A stretch of DNA of 64,000 nucleotides from CATQHQ01 sp965243805. GTDB lineage: Bacteria > Gemmatimonadota > Gemmatimonadetes > Longimicrobiales > Gaopeijiaceae. A program made the position numbers and the translations under genes. The DNA lies in NCBI GenBank assembly GCA_965243805.1, contig OZ251577.1, forward strand, positions 3,100,001-3,164,000, in the 5' to 3' direction. Within the stretch, counting starts at the first letter, position 1, and every line of letters begins with the position of its first letter. This document shows, piece after piece, positions 43,698 through 53,241 of this stretch. The notes below the pieces were generated by a model. That model did not search any database, was not told the origin of the DNA, and saw nothing but the letters and a program-made list of their open reading frames with translations.

Positions 43698-46600
43698 CTA
43701 GCCGCCTCCCTTCCATGTCGCCGAGAGCTTGATCCGGCGTCCTCGGGCGCTGTGGGTGAAGGCGTCGAAGGCGTGCTCCCAGGCCACGAACGGTGCCGGC
43801 GTGTCCAGCAGGTTGGCGGCGGTCAGGGCGATGTCGAAGCCCTGCCGAGCCCGTCGCAAGAGGCTCAAGTCCCACGTGACCACGCGGGGGATCGTCTCGT
43901 ACTGGGTGCCCACGAAGCTCTCGTTGGTGTAGGACGAGATGGAGTTGATCCAGTTCACCAGGCTGTAGTCGCCCCGGTGGAGGCCGGCGGAGAACCGGAG
44001 CTTCCACTGGGGAAGCGGGGGCGCGACCGGGTTGAACCAGTTCAGCAAGCCCGCGGCCGACTGCTCGCCGTAGACCTCGGCACCGTTCACCGTCAACGCC
44101 TTGACGAGGTACTCGCGGGTCCAAGTCCCGTCGGCGCCCAGCGAGACCACGCCCTCGCCGGCGGGAAGGCGTGCGCTGGCGTGCCAGTCGATCCCCGAAG
44201 TCGTGGCGCCGGGCCAGTTGACCAGTCCCACTCGAATCCGCTCGATGTCGGTGGAGGCGCACGTGCCGGTGCCGGTCCCGTCGGGGCAGGAGATGAACTC
44301 CTTGACGGCGTCTCGCGAAGCGCCCCCGGCGTGGTACAGCCGCGTGACGCCCGCGTACGGCAGCACGTCGATCAAGTTGCGGAAGTCGTACGCCCAGTAG
44401 TCGACGGCGGCCCGCACTCTAGAGGACAGAAAGCTGGCGCCGACGTTGTACGTGAACGCCTGCTCGGGCTCCAGATCGGGGTTGCCGAAGTTGTCCGTGG
44501 CCCGCCACGCTTCGGCCTCGGGCACGTACACGGTTGCGGTGTTTTGCAGCTCGTTCACGTCGTCCACCGAAGGCGTGCGGAAGGTCGTCTGCACCGACAC
44601 CCGGAGCGCCAGCGCGTCGGAGAGCTGCACGCGCAGCGCCAGCCTGGGGTCGAAGCTGCTGGCCAAGCTGTGGAACTCGTAGTTGGCCGCCGCCTGTGCG
44701 CTGATCCGGTCGCCGAAGGTCAGGGGGACTTCCGCGAAGAAGCGGTGCACCGTCTGAGAGGCGTCGTCGGGGTAGAAGCCGTTGATGAGGCTGAACGGGC
44801 CGATCTTGGCGGCGCAGCTCTGGTCGCCCAGGACGGGACACGGGTTGATCAAGAGGTTGCCCGCGTCGTTCGGTTGCGCGGAGACGCCGAACCAGCGGAA
44901 CTGGTACCCGGCGGCGAAGTTGGCCACGCCCTCGGCCAGCGCGCCCTTCACCATGGCGTCGGCGACGGCCAAGTTGGTCTTCTGCCGCAGGTCGACCTGG
45001 TCGAAGAGCCATGTGCGCAGCTCGGGAGAGTTGGCCAGCGACGCGACGTAGCCCGGATTCGCCTCGCTCTCGAAGCGTGCGCCGGGCTGCTGCGAGTACT
45101 GGATCGCGCTGCTGAACGGGTTGTACCACAGGCAGCCGCCCTCGCCCGCGACGGCGCCTCCAAGCGGCCCCAAGGCCATCCCCGACGGGCTGGAGGCGTC
45201 CGGCACCACGTCCACGCCGCAGTTCGGGCCGCCGAACCCCCGGAACGCCAGGAAGCGGCGGTGCGCGTACTCGGCGGGGAGGCTCACATTGCCTGTGGCC
45301 CGGGACCAGCCCAGGGCCCCTTCCAGCGTCACGTCCTCGCCGGCCAACGTTCCCACGGCGCGCTCGGCGGACGCGGCGACGCGCAACGTTTGCGAGCCCC
45401 GCGACACAAGGCGCGCCGGGCCGCTGTTGCCGATCGTGCGCCCGTAGAAGTACCAGTCGTCTTGCAGGCACGCGGCGGGGGAAGCGAAGCCGGCGGCTTG
45501 AGGCGTATCGTTGCAGAAGTGCTGTCGCCCCGGGTTGTTCGCCGACACCAAGTGGGCGCCGTCGTACTGGTAGATCGGCGCGAACGACGGCGTGGTGGAC
45601 CACTTCGGCGTCGCCGTCCGGGCGTACAGCGCCTCGACGTGGAAGCTCCCGCCCTCTCCCCACGCGCCGTTGATCTCGCCGAAGGACCGGAAGTAGGTGG
45701 TCGCCTGCTGCAAGTCGTCCCAGGACTGGTAGCGCATCCGGCAGGTCTCGGGCTCGCGGTAGCCGCCGAACGCTTCGCACGCCGGGTCCACGAACACGTT
45801 GCCGCCGAACTGGGCGTCGCGAAGAGCGGCCGAGAACTCCTTCGGCCCCTCGTCGCCGGCCAAGTCGGGAAAGAGGAAGGCGCCCGGGTTGCCGACGAAC
45901 GACCAGCCGCCGGCACCCGAAACGAAGGGAGCCTGGGCGAACCCCCGGTCTCGAACCTTCAGGTACTGGGTCTGGAGCACTTCGGCGGAGATCACTGCGT
46001 GGGCGTTTGCGCCTACGGGTCGGCCCCAGATGCCGCCTGCGGTGGTGGCGCCGGATGCGTCGTAGTACTCGTGGGATGCCGTGAACTCCAGCCCCTCGAA
46101 GTCGTTCCGCGTGAGGAAGTTGGCCACGCCCGCCACGGCGTCGGAGCCGTACACCGCCGACGCGCCCTCCTTCAGGATCTCGATCCGGTCCAGCGAGATC
46201 GACGGGAACGAGTTCACGTCCACGAACCGGCCGCCGTACATCCGCACGGGCACGTACGTGTGGCGTCGTCCGTTGAGCAGCACCAGCGTTCGCGAAGGCC
46301 CCAGGCCGCGCAGGTTCACGCTGGCGATCGTCTCGGGCACTGCGCCGGGTTGGGCCGTGTTGGCGTAGCTGTGCCGCTCGCCCAGCGCTCCGTGGCTGGC
46401 GCTCAAGTTCTTGAAGAAGTCGGTGGCTTGGGGCGACCCCTGTTCGGCCAAGCTTCTTCGGCTCGACACCGAGACCGAGTACGGCAAGGTGACCGGGGAC
46501 TCTCGGAAGGCCGTGCCTGTGACCACGACCTCGACCAGCTCCAGCGCCATGGAGTGGAGCTGCACGTCCACAGTCGCCGTCTCGCCGGACACGACGGTCA

Positions 46601-46952
46601 CGGTTCGGACGACGCTGGTGAAGCCGATCAGCTCCACGTGAAGGTCGTGCGTGCCAGCGGGGACGCCTGGAAGCACGAACCGGCCAGCGTCTCGCGACAG
46701 CACGCCGAGGCCCAGCGCCGGAAGGTGGACTTGCGCCGAGGAGACCGGCGCCCCGGTGCCCGCGTCCGACACGGTGCCGACGATCGTTCCGGGTTGGGGG
46801 GTCGCTTGCTCCGCGGCGCTTCCGACGGCGAGGACGGCGAGGGCTGCGGTGGCGACGAGGGGGACGAGCGCGGTGGCGACCAGCGCCGAGGTGCACGACC
46901 ACTTCACGGTGCGGCCAAGTGTGCGCAAGACTGTGCGGCCAAGTGTGCGCAA
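43698..46952 (-). CDS. TonB-dependent receptor with carboxypeptidase-regulatory-like domain
   Basis: Large outer-membrane receptor of 1,084 residues. After the signal peptide (SALVATALVPLVATAALAVLAVG) comes a CarboxypepD_reg-like domain (GTIVGTVSDAGTGAPVSSAQ to VDVQL). The plug follows (VEVVVTGTAFRESPVTLPYS, VNLRGLGPSRTLVLLNGRRH, SISLDRIEILKEGASAVYGSDAVAGV), then a long barrel ending IKLSATWKGGG. The substrate is unknown; there is no SusD-like partner, so an iron chelate or peptide is as likely as a glycan. TTG 46952 is chosen for AGGAGGAG just upstream; GTG 46907 is a good alternative. The leader and N-terminus carry 17-bp and 24-bp tandem copies. Confidence 0.9.
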   Translation of the reverse strand: MRTLGRTVLRTLGRTVKWSCTSALVATALVPLVATAALAVLAVGSAAEQATPQPGTIVGTVSDAGTGAPVSSAQVHLPALGLGVLSRDAGRFVLPGVPAGTHDLHVELIGFTSVVRTVTVVSGETATVDVQLHSMALELVEVVVTGTAFRESPVTLPYSVSVSSRRSLAEQGSPQATDFFKNLSASHGALGERHSYANTAQPGAVPETIASVNLRGLGPSRTLVLLNGRRHTYVPVRMYGGRFVDVNSFPSISLDRIEILKEGASAVYGSDAVAGVANFLTRNDFEGLEFTASHEYYDASGATTAGGIWGRPVGANAHAVISAEVLQTQYLKVRDRGFAQAPFVSGAGGWSFVGNPGAFLFPDLAGDEGPKEFSAALRDAQFGGNVFVDPACEAFGGYREPETCRMRYQSWDDLQQATTYFRSFGEINGAWGEGGSFHVEALYARTATPKWSTTPSFAPIYQYDGAHLVSANNPGRQHFCNDTPQAAGFASPAACLQDDWYFYGRTIGNSGPARLVSRGSQTLRVAASAERAVGTLAGEDVTLEGALGWSRATGNVSLPAEYAHRRFLAFRGFGGPNCGVDVVPDASSPSGMALGPLGGAVAGEGGCLWYNPFSSAIQYSQQPGARFESEANPGYVASLANSPELRTWLFDQVDLRQKTNLAVADAMVKGALAEGVANFAAGYQFRWFGVSAQPNDAGNLLINPCPVLGDQSCAAKIGPFSLINGFYPDDASQTVHRFFAEVPLTFGDRISAQAAANYEFHSLASSFDPRLALRVQLSDALALRVSVQTTFRTPSVDDVNELQNTATVYVPEAEAWRATDNFGNPDLEPEQAFTYNVGASFLSSRVRAAVDYWAYDFRNLIDVLPYAGVTRLYHAGGASRDAVKEFISCPDGTGTGTCASTDIERIRVGLVNWPGATTSGIDWHASARLPAGEGVVSLGADGTWTREYLVKALTVNGAEVYGEQSAAGLLNWFNPVAPPLPQWKLRFSAGLHRGDYSLVNWINSISSYTNESFVGTQYETIPRVVTWDLSLLRRARQGFDIALTAANLLDTPAPFVAWEHAFDAFTHSARGRRIKLSATWKGGG

Positions 46953-46985
46953 GGCAACTCCTCCTGCAAGGCAACTCCTCCCGCC
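46908..46985 (-). repeat. Tandem copies covering the receptor's ribosome-binding site and start
   Basis: On the minus strand GGAGGAGTTGCCTTGC(A/G) occurs twice (17-bp period), duplicating both the ribosome-binding site and the TTG. A following 24-bp unit (TTGCGCACACTTGGCCGCAC) also occurs twice. The frame from the upstream TTG (46969) is 21 codons long and ends in a TGA overlapping GTG 46907. Confidence 0.85.
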
Positions 46986-47023
46986 ATGTAGGACATGGCA
47001 CGGACGCACTTGGCGCAATCTAA

Positions 47024-48145
47024 TCAAAGTGCGCTGGCCGGGGCGTTGGGGCGTGCGTCCCCCGCCATGTGCAGGCGCCTTCCCGTCCGCGTTGCCGCGC
47101 TTCCCACCCGTGCGGCGCGCAGCTGCCCGCAGGCCGCGTCGATCTCTCGTCCCCTGGGCCGCCTGACCGCCACGGCCACGCCCGCGGCCTCCAACTGCAC
47201 AGCGAACTCGCGCAGTCGGCTGCCGTGGCTGGGTTGCCACTCCATGTTGGGGATCGGGTTGAAGGGGATCAGGTTCACGAATGCGCCGACGCGCCGGGCC
47301 AGCGCAGCGAGAGGCGGCACCAGCTCCAGTGCGTCGTTCACGTCTCGTATCATGGTGTACTCGAAGGTGAGCCGTCGGCCGCCCTTTCGAGCGTACGTCT
47401 CTACGGCGTCGATCACCTGATCGAGGGGATAGCGCTTCTCCAGGGGCACCAGCTCTTGCCGGAGATTGGAGACCGGCGCGTGCAGCGACAGCGCCAGCCG
47501 GAACTGCTCTTCCCGCTCCGCCAGCGCCAGGATCCCCGGAACCACGCCCACCGTGGAGACAACGATGCGCCGCGCGCCGATCCCGTACCCGGCGTTCAGC
47601 GCCGACAGGGCGGGGAAGACGTGGCGACGGTTGGCCAGGGGCTCGCCCATGCCCATGAACACTACGTTGCTGACGGGGCGCCCCCCGTGCTCCCGCGCCC
47701 AGCGCGCCGAGGCCCGGTACTGGCCCACGATCTCCGCGGTGGTCAGCTGGCGCCGGAAGCCGGACCAGCCCGTGGCACAGAAGCTGCACGCCAGCGCGCA
47801 ACCCGCCTGCGACGAGATGCAGAGGGTGAGCCGGTCCGCCGCCGGGATGAGCACGCTCTCCACGACCTCGCCGTCCGCAAGGCGCCAAAGGTGCTTGACC
47901 GTCCCGTCCGGCGACTGGGACACGACCTCCGCGACCGGCTCGTCCAGGCGGAAGCACTCGGCCAGTGCGGCCCTCTCGCGGACCGGCAGGTTGGTGATGG
48001 CGTCCGGGTCGGGAGCGCCGCCTGCGAAGACCCACTCCTCGACCTGGCGGGTCCGGTAGTCGGGCTGGCCGCGGCGGCGGAAGTGGGCGTCCAGTGCCTC
48101 TCGCAGTGCAAGCGGAGGCAAGCCCAGCAGGTTGGGTCGGGTCAC
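47024..48145 (-). CDS. rlmN: Dual-specificity 23S rRNA (A2503)/tRNA (A37) methyltransferase RlmN
   Basis: Radical-SAM enzyme that methylates C2 of adenosine. From GTG 48145 the protein has 373 residues: ESVLIPAADRLTLCISSQAGCALACSFCATG with the CxxxCxxC cluster cysteines (116, 120, 123), VVFMGMGEPLANRR, STVGVVPGI, LALSLHAPVSNLRQELVPLEKRYPL, EYTMIRDVNDA, and the conserved C-terminal cysteine in EIDAACGQLR. TTG 48157 is an alternative start. It is divergent from aspS, with 29 bases between. The last 20 residues are variable. Confidence 0.94.
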   Translation of the reverse strand: MTRPNLLGLPPLALREALDAHFRRRGQPDYRTRQVEEWVFAGGAPDPDAITNLPVRERAALAECFRLDEPVAEVVSQSPDGTVKHLWRLADGEVVESVLIPAADRLTLCISSQAGCALACSFCATGWSGFRRQLTTAEIVGQYRASARWAREHGGRPVSNVVFMGMGEPLANRRHVFPALSALNAGYGIGARRIVVSTVGVVPGILALAEREEQFRLALSLHAPVSNLRQELVPLEKRYPLDQVIDAVETYARKGGRRLTFEYTMIRDVNDALELVPPLAALARRVGAFVNLIPFNPIPNMEWQPSHGSRLREFAVQLEAAGVAVAVRRPRGREIDAACGQLRAARVGSAATRTGRRLHMAGDARPNAPASAL

Positions 48146-48174
48146 GGGACGGCTCAACGGGTTAGATTGGCCAC

Positions 48175-50019
48175 ATGGCGGCGAACACCGACAATATCGA
48201 AGGAAGCGCAACCACGCTCCGATCCGTGGGCGCCGGGCTGGTGGGCCCTGGGCACGAAGGCCGCAAGCTCCGGGTCGCCGGGTGGGTGCACCGCCGTCGC
48301 AACTTGGGCGGCATGGTCTTCGTGGACGTGCGAGACCGGTGGGGCGTCCTGCAGGCGTCGGTGGGGCCCGATTGGTCGTCGCCGGAGGCCGTGGACGCAG
48401 CCCAGCGCCTGGGTGCCGAGGACGTGGTGGCGGTCCAGGGCGTGGTGGCGCTCCGTCCGCCGGAGGCCAGGAACCCGGAGATGGCTACCGGCGACGTGGA
48501 GCTTCGAGTCGCCGATCTGCAGGTGCTGAACCGGGCGAAGACGCCTGCCATCCCGGTCTACCGCACGCCCGACGAGGAGTTGTCCTCGGAGAAGCTTCGT
48601 CTGCGCCACAGGGTGCTCGACCTGCGCCGTCCCGAGATGCGCCGGAGGCTGGAGCTTCGCCACCGCATCGTCCTGGCGGTTCGCAACTACTTCGACGCCC
48701 AGGGCTTCCCCGAGATCGAGACGCCGATCCTCACTCGGCCCACTCCCGAGGGCGCGCGGGACTTCCTGGTGCCCAGCCGCGTCCATCCGGGCGAGTTCTT
48801 CGCTCTGCCCCAAAGTCCCCAGATCTACAAGCAGGTCCTCATGGCCGCGGGCTTCGACCGCTACTTCCAGGTCGCCCGCTGCTTCCGGGACGAGGACCTG
48901 CGCGCCGACCGGCAGCCCGAGTTCACCCAGATCGACGTGGAGGCGTCGTTCGTGACGCCGGAGGACGTGTACGGTTGGGTCGAAGGGATGACGGCGGCGG
49001 TTGCGCGGGCGGCGGACGCCGTAGCCGAGCCCCCGTTCCCTCGGCTGGGTTGGGGCGAAGCGATGGAGCGCTTCGGCACGGATCGGCCCGACACCCGTTG
49101 GGAGCTGGAGCTTCAGGACATGACCGCCGTGCTGGGGACCCTCGACTTCCGCGTCCTGCAGAGCGTCGTGGCGGCGGGCGGACGGGTGCGCGGGCTCCGG
49201 CTGCCCGGAGGTGCGCGGCTCTCCCGCAAGCAGATCGCCTCGTTGGAGAGCGCCGCCAAGTCTGCCGGTGCGCCTGGACTTCTCTGGGCCAAGGTGCTGG
49301 AAGGGGGCGCGGCTTCGGGTCCCCTGGGACGCTTCTTTCGGGACGAGACGGCGGAGCGGCTGGCCCTGGCTCCCGGCGACCTTCTGCTGGCGGCGGCTGG
49401 AACCGACGCCGTGACCTCGCCGGCCCTGGCGGCAGCGCGCGCGGCTTCCATCGCAGCGTTGGATTTGCCTCCGAGCACGGAGCACGCCTGGCTCTGGGTA
49501 ACGGACTTCCCCGTGTTTGAAGAGGAGGACGCCCCCCCCGGCTTGGTCGCCGCTCATCACCCCTTTGTGCAGCCTCGCGCCAGCGACCTTCCTCTGTTGG
49601 AGTCGGACCCTCTGGCCGTCCGGGGGTTGGCGTACGACTTGGTGTACAACGGGGCCGAGCTGGGCTCGGGCAGCATCCGCATCCACGACGCCGATCTGCA
49701 GGTTCGGGTGCTGGAGATGCTTGGGCTGGAACGGGACCAGATCGACGCCAAGTTCGGCTTCCTTCTGGAGGCGCTTCGCTCCGGTGCGCCGCCTCACGGG
49801 GGGATTGCCCTCGGGGTGGACCGGATCGCTGCTCGCCTGGGCGGTGGGGAGAGCCTGCGGGACGTGATCGCCTTCCCCAAGACGACGGCGGCTCGAGCCC
49901 TCTTCGAAGGCGCCCCGACGCCGGTGGAGGCGGCCGAACTGGCGGAGCTGGGCCTCTCGATCCGAGCTGGCGGCTGGCGAGGGTCGATGAACAGCACCGG
50001 CGCCAGAGAGGGTCGATGA
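48175..50019 (+). CDS. aspS: Aspartyl-tRNA synthetase
   Basis: Bacterial-type AspRS (614 residues): OB-fold anticodon domain (VAGWVHRRRNLGGMVFVDVRDRWG), then the class II core with RHRVLDLRR, FPEIETPILTRPTPEGARDFLVPSR, QSPQIYKQVLMAAGFDRYFQVARCFRDEDLRADRQPEFTQID, a GAD insertion domain, DFPVFE, HHPF and GIALGVDRIAARL. Too little 5' space (29 bases from rlmN) is left for a normal leader; TAGATT six bases before ATG 48175 could drive a leaderless mRNA. The last ten codons (MNSTGAREGR) are a 29-bp duplicate of the phoH start region. Confidence 0.95.
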   Translation: MAANTDNIEGSATTLRSVGAGLVGPGHEGRKLRVAGWVHRRRNLGGMVFVDVRDRWGVLQASVGPDWSSPEAVDAAQRLGAEDVVAVQGVVALRPPEARNPEMATGDVELRVADLQVLNRAKTPAIPVYRTPDEELSSEKLRLRHRVLDLRRPEMRRRLELRHRIVLAVRNYFDAQGFPEIETPILTRPTPEGARDFLVPSRVHPGEFFALPQSPQIYKQVLMAAGFDRYFQVARCFRDEDLRADRQPEFTQIDVEASFVTPEDVYGWVEGMTAAVARAADAVAEPPFPRLGWGEAMERFGTDRPDTRWELELQDMTAVLGTLDFRVLQSVVAAGGRVRGLRLPGGARLSRKQIASLESAAKSAGAPGLLWAKVLEGGAASGPLGRFFRDETAERLALAPGDLLLAAAGTDAVTSPALAAARAASIAALDLPPSTEHAWLWVTDFPVFEEEDAPPGLVAAHHPFVQPRASDLPLLESDPLAVRGLAYDLVYNGAELGSGSIRIHDADLQVRVLEMLGLERDQIDAKFGFLLEALRSGAPPHGGIALGVDRIAARLGGGESLRDVIAFPKTTAARALFEGAPTPVEAAELAELGLSIRAGGWRGSMNSTGAREGR

Positions 50020-50024
50020 ACAGC
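49981..50024 (+). repeat. 29-bp tandem copy of the phoH start region
   Basis: gggtcgatgaacagc is at 49981-49995 and 50010-50024. The second is the phoH start. The first lies inside the aspS C-terminus, whose stop overlaps the phoH ATG. Confidence 0.85.
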
Positions 50025-51005
50025 GGTGCCCCCATCCGCCGCTTCGTAAACGCCGAAGGTGCGGATCCCCTGATCTTGGCGGGGGTCGGCGACGCGAACC
50101 TGCGCGAGCTCGAGTCTCTCTACCGAGTGCAGGTCGTGCTGCGGGACGATCGGGTGAACGTGGCGGGCGCGCCCGAGTCGGTGGAGGAGGCAACCCGGGT
50201 GGCCGGGCACATGGTCCACTTGGCGCGGCTGGGCAAGTCCTTCGCCGCCTCCGACGTGACCCGCTTCGCCACTGGCCTGGAGGGACGAACGGCGATGCCG
50301 GGCGCCGACGAGGAAGACCCTCTGCGTCTCGCGCTCCCCGGCGGGCGCCGAGTGGGTCCCCGTTCCGAAGGACAGCGCGCCTACCTGCAGGCTATGGAGG
50401 ACTCGGACGTGGTGGTGGGGATCGGGCCGGCGGGGACCGGGAAGACGTACCTGGCGGTGGCCCGTGCGGTGTGGGAGCTCTTCCGCAAGCGGGTTCGGCG
50501 GATCGTGCTGGCTCGCCCGGCGGTGGAGGCCGGAGAGAGCTTGGGGTTTCTGCCGGGCGACCTGCAGGAGAAGGTGGACCCCTACCTTCGTCCGCTGTAC
50601 GACGCCCTGGAGGACATGATCCCGCCCGCCCGAGTTCGCCGGGGGATCGGCGACCGCACCATCGAGATCGCGCCGCTGGCGTACATGCGGGGACGGACCC
50701 TGTCCGACGCGTTTGTGATCCTGGACGAGGCCCAGAACGCCACCGCCGCCCAGATGAAGATGTTCCTGACGCGGATCGGGGTGAACTCCCGGGTCGTGAT
50801 CACCGGCGACAAGACCCAGATCGACCTGCCTCGCTCCGAGCCGTCGGGCCTCCTGCAGATCGAAGCGATCCTCCGGCGCGTGAAGGGGATCGAGTTCGTC
50901 TACCTGGACGCCTCCGACGTCACCCGCCACCGGCTGGTCGAGGAGATCATCCGGGCCTACGAGGCGGCGGACGGCAAGCGGTCCGACGGCGATGAGCGAA
51001 GCTAG
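50016..51005 (+). CDS. phoH: PhoH family ATPase
   Basis: 329 residues: a small N-terminal KH-like part (about 15-75), then the PhoH P-loop domain with VVVGIGPAGTGKTYLAVARAV, VLARPAVEAGESLGFLPGDLQEKVDPYLRPLYDAL, the Walker B FVILDEAQNATAAQMKMFLTRIG, and VITGDKTQIDLP. Usually found beside ybeY and a 7TM-HD protein, exactly as here, and thought to act in RNA metabolism or ribosome maturation. ATG 50016 overlaps the aspS stop (ATGA). It overlaps the next gene by 14 bases. Confidence 0.94.
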   Translation: MNSGAPIRRFVNAEGADPLILAGVGDANLRELESLYRVQVVLRDDRVNVAGAPESVEEATRVAGHMVHLARLGKSFAASDVTRFATGLEGRTAMPGADEEDPLRLALPGGRRVGPRSEGQRAYLQAMEDSDVVVGIGPAGTGKTYLAVARAVWELFRKRVRRIVLARPAVEAGESLGFLPGDLQEKVDPYLRPLYDALEDMIPPARVRRGIGDRTIEIAPLAYMRGRTLSDAFVILDEAQNATAAQMKMFLTRIGVNSRVVITGDKTQIDLPRSEPSGLLQIEAILRRVKGIEFVYLDASDVTRHRLVEEIIRAYEAADGKRSDGDERS

Positions 51006-53241
51006 GCCGGGACGGCGAATCCTCCACGGCGAGCCGCGGCGGATCTGGCCCGACGCGGTTCTGCATCACGGCGCACGGGCGCTGGTCGTCCTGGTGCTGA
51101 GCGTCGGGATCGGGACGCTCTTCCCGGCGGAGCCCGGCGTCCCCATCGGGCGATGGCGCGCGGATACGGTGGCCGAGAGGGACGTGCTGGCCGAGATCGC
51201 CTTCGACGTGCCCAAGCCGGCGGTCGACCTGGCCGGGCAGCGACGGGAAGCGATGGCGGCCGTGGCCCCGACCTTCCTCTACCGGCCGAGCGCACAGGAC
51301 TCGGTGCTGGCGGCCTTGGACGCGCTCTTCGCCCGGCTGGACACGGCGGCCGCCACCAGCGGCACGGCCGGAGCGGCGGCGGTGCTGGAAGACGCCGGAA
51401 TCGACGCCGACGAGGAGCAGGTCCAGATCGCAGCCGACGCCGGCGCCAGGGAGCGGCTCCACCAGCAGGCCGCGCTGGCCGTCCAATCCCACTTTCCTGC
51501 CGGCGTCATGATGCCCGGAGCGGCGTCCCGGGTGACCACCGACACGATCCGGGTCGTCCGAGAGGAGCGCGCGACGGCGACGGCGCGGAGCTCCGTCCTC
51601 TCGGGGCGGGAGTTCTACGAGAGGGCCTTGGCCGGGCTCCCCCCCGGTCCCGAATCCGAGCTCCTGCGGAACGTCCTGGCGCGCTTCCTCTCCCCCAGCT
51701 TGGTGCTGGACGCCGTGCGCACCGACCGGGAGCGACGGGTGGCCGCCAGCGCTGTGCCCGTCAACCTGACCCGAGTGCTGCAGGGCGAGGCGATCGTGCG
51801 GGCCAACCAGCAGGTGGGAGAAGACGAGCTCCTCAAGCTGGACGCGTACCGGGCCGCGCTCCGTTCCCAAGGCCGCAACGTGGACGCCTCCAACCTGGGC
51901 GGGCTCTTCGGGGGCGTCCTCCTCAACGCGCTGCTGCTGGGCGGCTTCGCGGCGCTGCTGCTCCTCCACCGCCGCGAGGTGTACCGGCAGTTCCGCTCCG
52001 TCCTGACGATCGCGGGCATCTTCGCCTTCTACTTCCTGGCGGCGTTCCTGGGGGTGCGACTGGAGCTTCCGCCCGTGTCGGCGCCCGTCGCCTTCGTCGC
52101 CATCGCGCTGGCCGTGCTGTGGGACGGGCGCATGGCCTTTGCCGCCGCCTGCGTGCTCGCGGCGCTCACTGCCGTGCAGGAGCCCTTCTCCCAGGTCCAC
52201 GTCTTCGTGGCGGCACTGGCGGGAGGAGGCGCGGCGGCCCTCTCGGTGCGGGCGTTTCGGCGGCTCTCCCAGACCTGGGTCTTCATCGCCGTCGTCGCCG
52301 CTGCCTACGCTCTGGTGCTCTCCGGCCTCCACCTGCGCGGCGCCGACTTCCCCTTCCTGCTCTCCCTGGGGGCGGCGCTGGCCAGCACCGTGCTGGGCGC
52401 GATCCTGGCGATCGGCTTCGTCCCCGTGTTCGAGTGGCTCACCGGCATCACCACTACACAGACGTTGGTGGGCTGGGCAGACCTGGACCGGCCCCTTCTG
52501 CGCCGCTTGGCGGTGGAAGCGCCCGGCACCTACGCCCACACCATGCAGATGGCGGCTCTGGCGGAGGCGGGTGCTGGGGCCGTCGGCGCCGATGTGCTCC
52601 TCTGCCGCGCCGGGGCCTATTACCACGACGTGGGCAAGCTGGCGAGGCCGGGCCACTTCATCGAGAACCAGCGCGGCGACAACCCTCACGACAGCATGGA
52701 CCCGGCCGACTCGGCCGCGGTGGTCCGGGAGCACGTGACCGAGGGGATCAAGCTGGCCCGGCGCGAGAAGCTGCCCAAGGTGGTGGCGGCGTTCATCCCC
52801 GAACACCACGGCGACCATACCATCGGGTACTTCTTGGCGCAGGCTCGGGAGCGCGCCGCCGAAGAGGGCGCCGAGCCGCCGGACCCGGCGCTCTTCCGCT
52901 ACCCAGGGCCCCGTCCGGGCAGCCGAGAGACGGGGATCGCCATGCTGGCCGACGCGGTGGAGTCGTCGGTCCGGGCGCTGAAGAACCCCACCAAGGACCG
53001 GATCGCCGCCCAGGTGGACGAGATCGTGTCTCAACGCGCCGCCACCGGCCAGCTGGACGACACCTCCCTGACCTTCCGGGACTTGGCCGTCCTCAAGGCT
53101 CGCTTTGCCGAGGTGCTGGCTGGCATCCACCACCAGCGCGTCGACTACCCGGAGACCCGCCAGCTGGCCGAGGGTGCCGACCCGTCGCGCCCGTCGGAAC
53201 TCGCGACCGATCCGCCCGCAGCCGACGGAGACGCCCGCTGA
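50992..53241 (+). CDS. 7TM-HD family phosphohydrolase (PgpH-like c-di-AMP phosphodiesterase)
   Basis: 749 residues. One N-terminal membrane segment, a long periplasmic 7TMR-HDED domain (about 55-290), seven membrane segments (about 300-470) and a cytoplasmic HD domain: YAHTMQMAALAEAGA (His516), YYHDVGKLARPGHFIENQ (His545-Asp546), IPEHHGDHTIGYF, LADAVESSVRALKNPT. In Listeria the homologue PgpH hydrolyses c-di-AMP, and the window also holds the cyclase cdaA. Substrate inferred from family and from cdaA, not shown. Stands between phoH and ybeY in the usual order. Confidence 0.92.
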   Translation: MSEARPGRRILHGEPRRIWPDAVLHHGARALVVLVLSVGIGTLFPAEPGVPIGRWRADTVAERDVLAEIAFDVPKPAVDLAGQRREAMAAVAPTFLYRPSAQDSVLAALDALFARLDTAAATSGTAGAAAVLEDAGIDADEEQVQIAADAGARERLHQQAALAVQSHFPAGVMMPGAASRVTTDTIRVVREERATATARSSVLSGREFYERALAGLPPGPESELLRNVLARFLSPSLVLDAVRTDRERRVAASAVPVNLTRVLQGEAIVRANQQVGEDELLKLDAYRAALRSQGRNVDASNLGGLFGGVLLNALLLGGFAALLLLHRREVYRQFRSVLTIAGIFAFYFLAAFLGVRLELPPVSAPVAFVAIALAVLWDGRMAFAAACVLAALTAVQEPFSQVHVFVAALAGGGAAALSVRAFRRLSQTWVFIAVVAAAYALVLSGLHLRGADFPFLLSLGAALASTVLGAILAIGFVPVFEWLTGITTTQTLVGWADLDRPLLRRLAVEAPGTYAHTMQMAALAEAGAGAVGADVLLCRAGAYYHDVGKLARPGHFIENQRGDNPHDSMDPADSAAVVREHVTEGIKLARREKLPKVVAAFIPEHHGDHTIGYFLAQARERAAEEGAEPPDPALFRYPGPRPGSRETGIAMLADAVESSVRALKNPTKDRIAAQVDEIVSQRAATGQLDDTSLTFRDLAVLKARFAEVLAGIHHQRVDYPETRQLAEGADPSRPSELATDPPAADGDAR

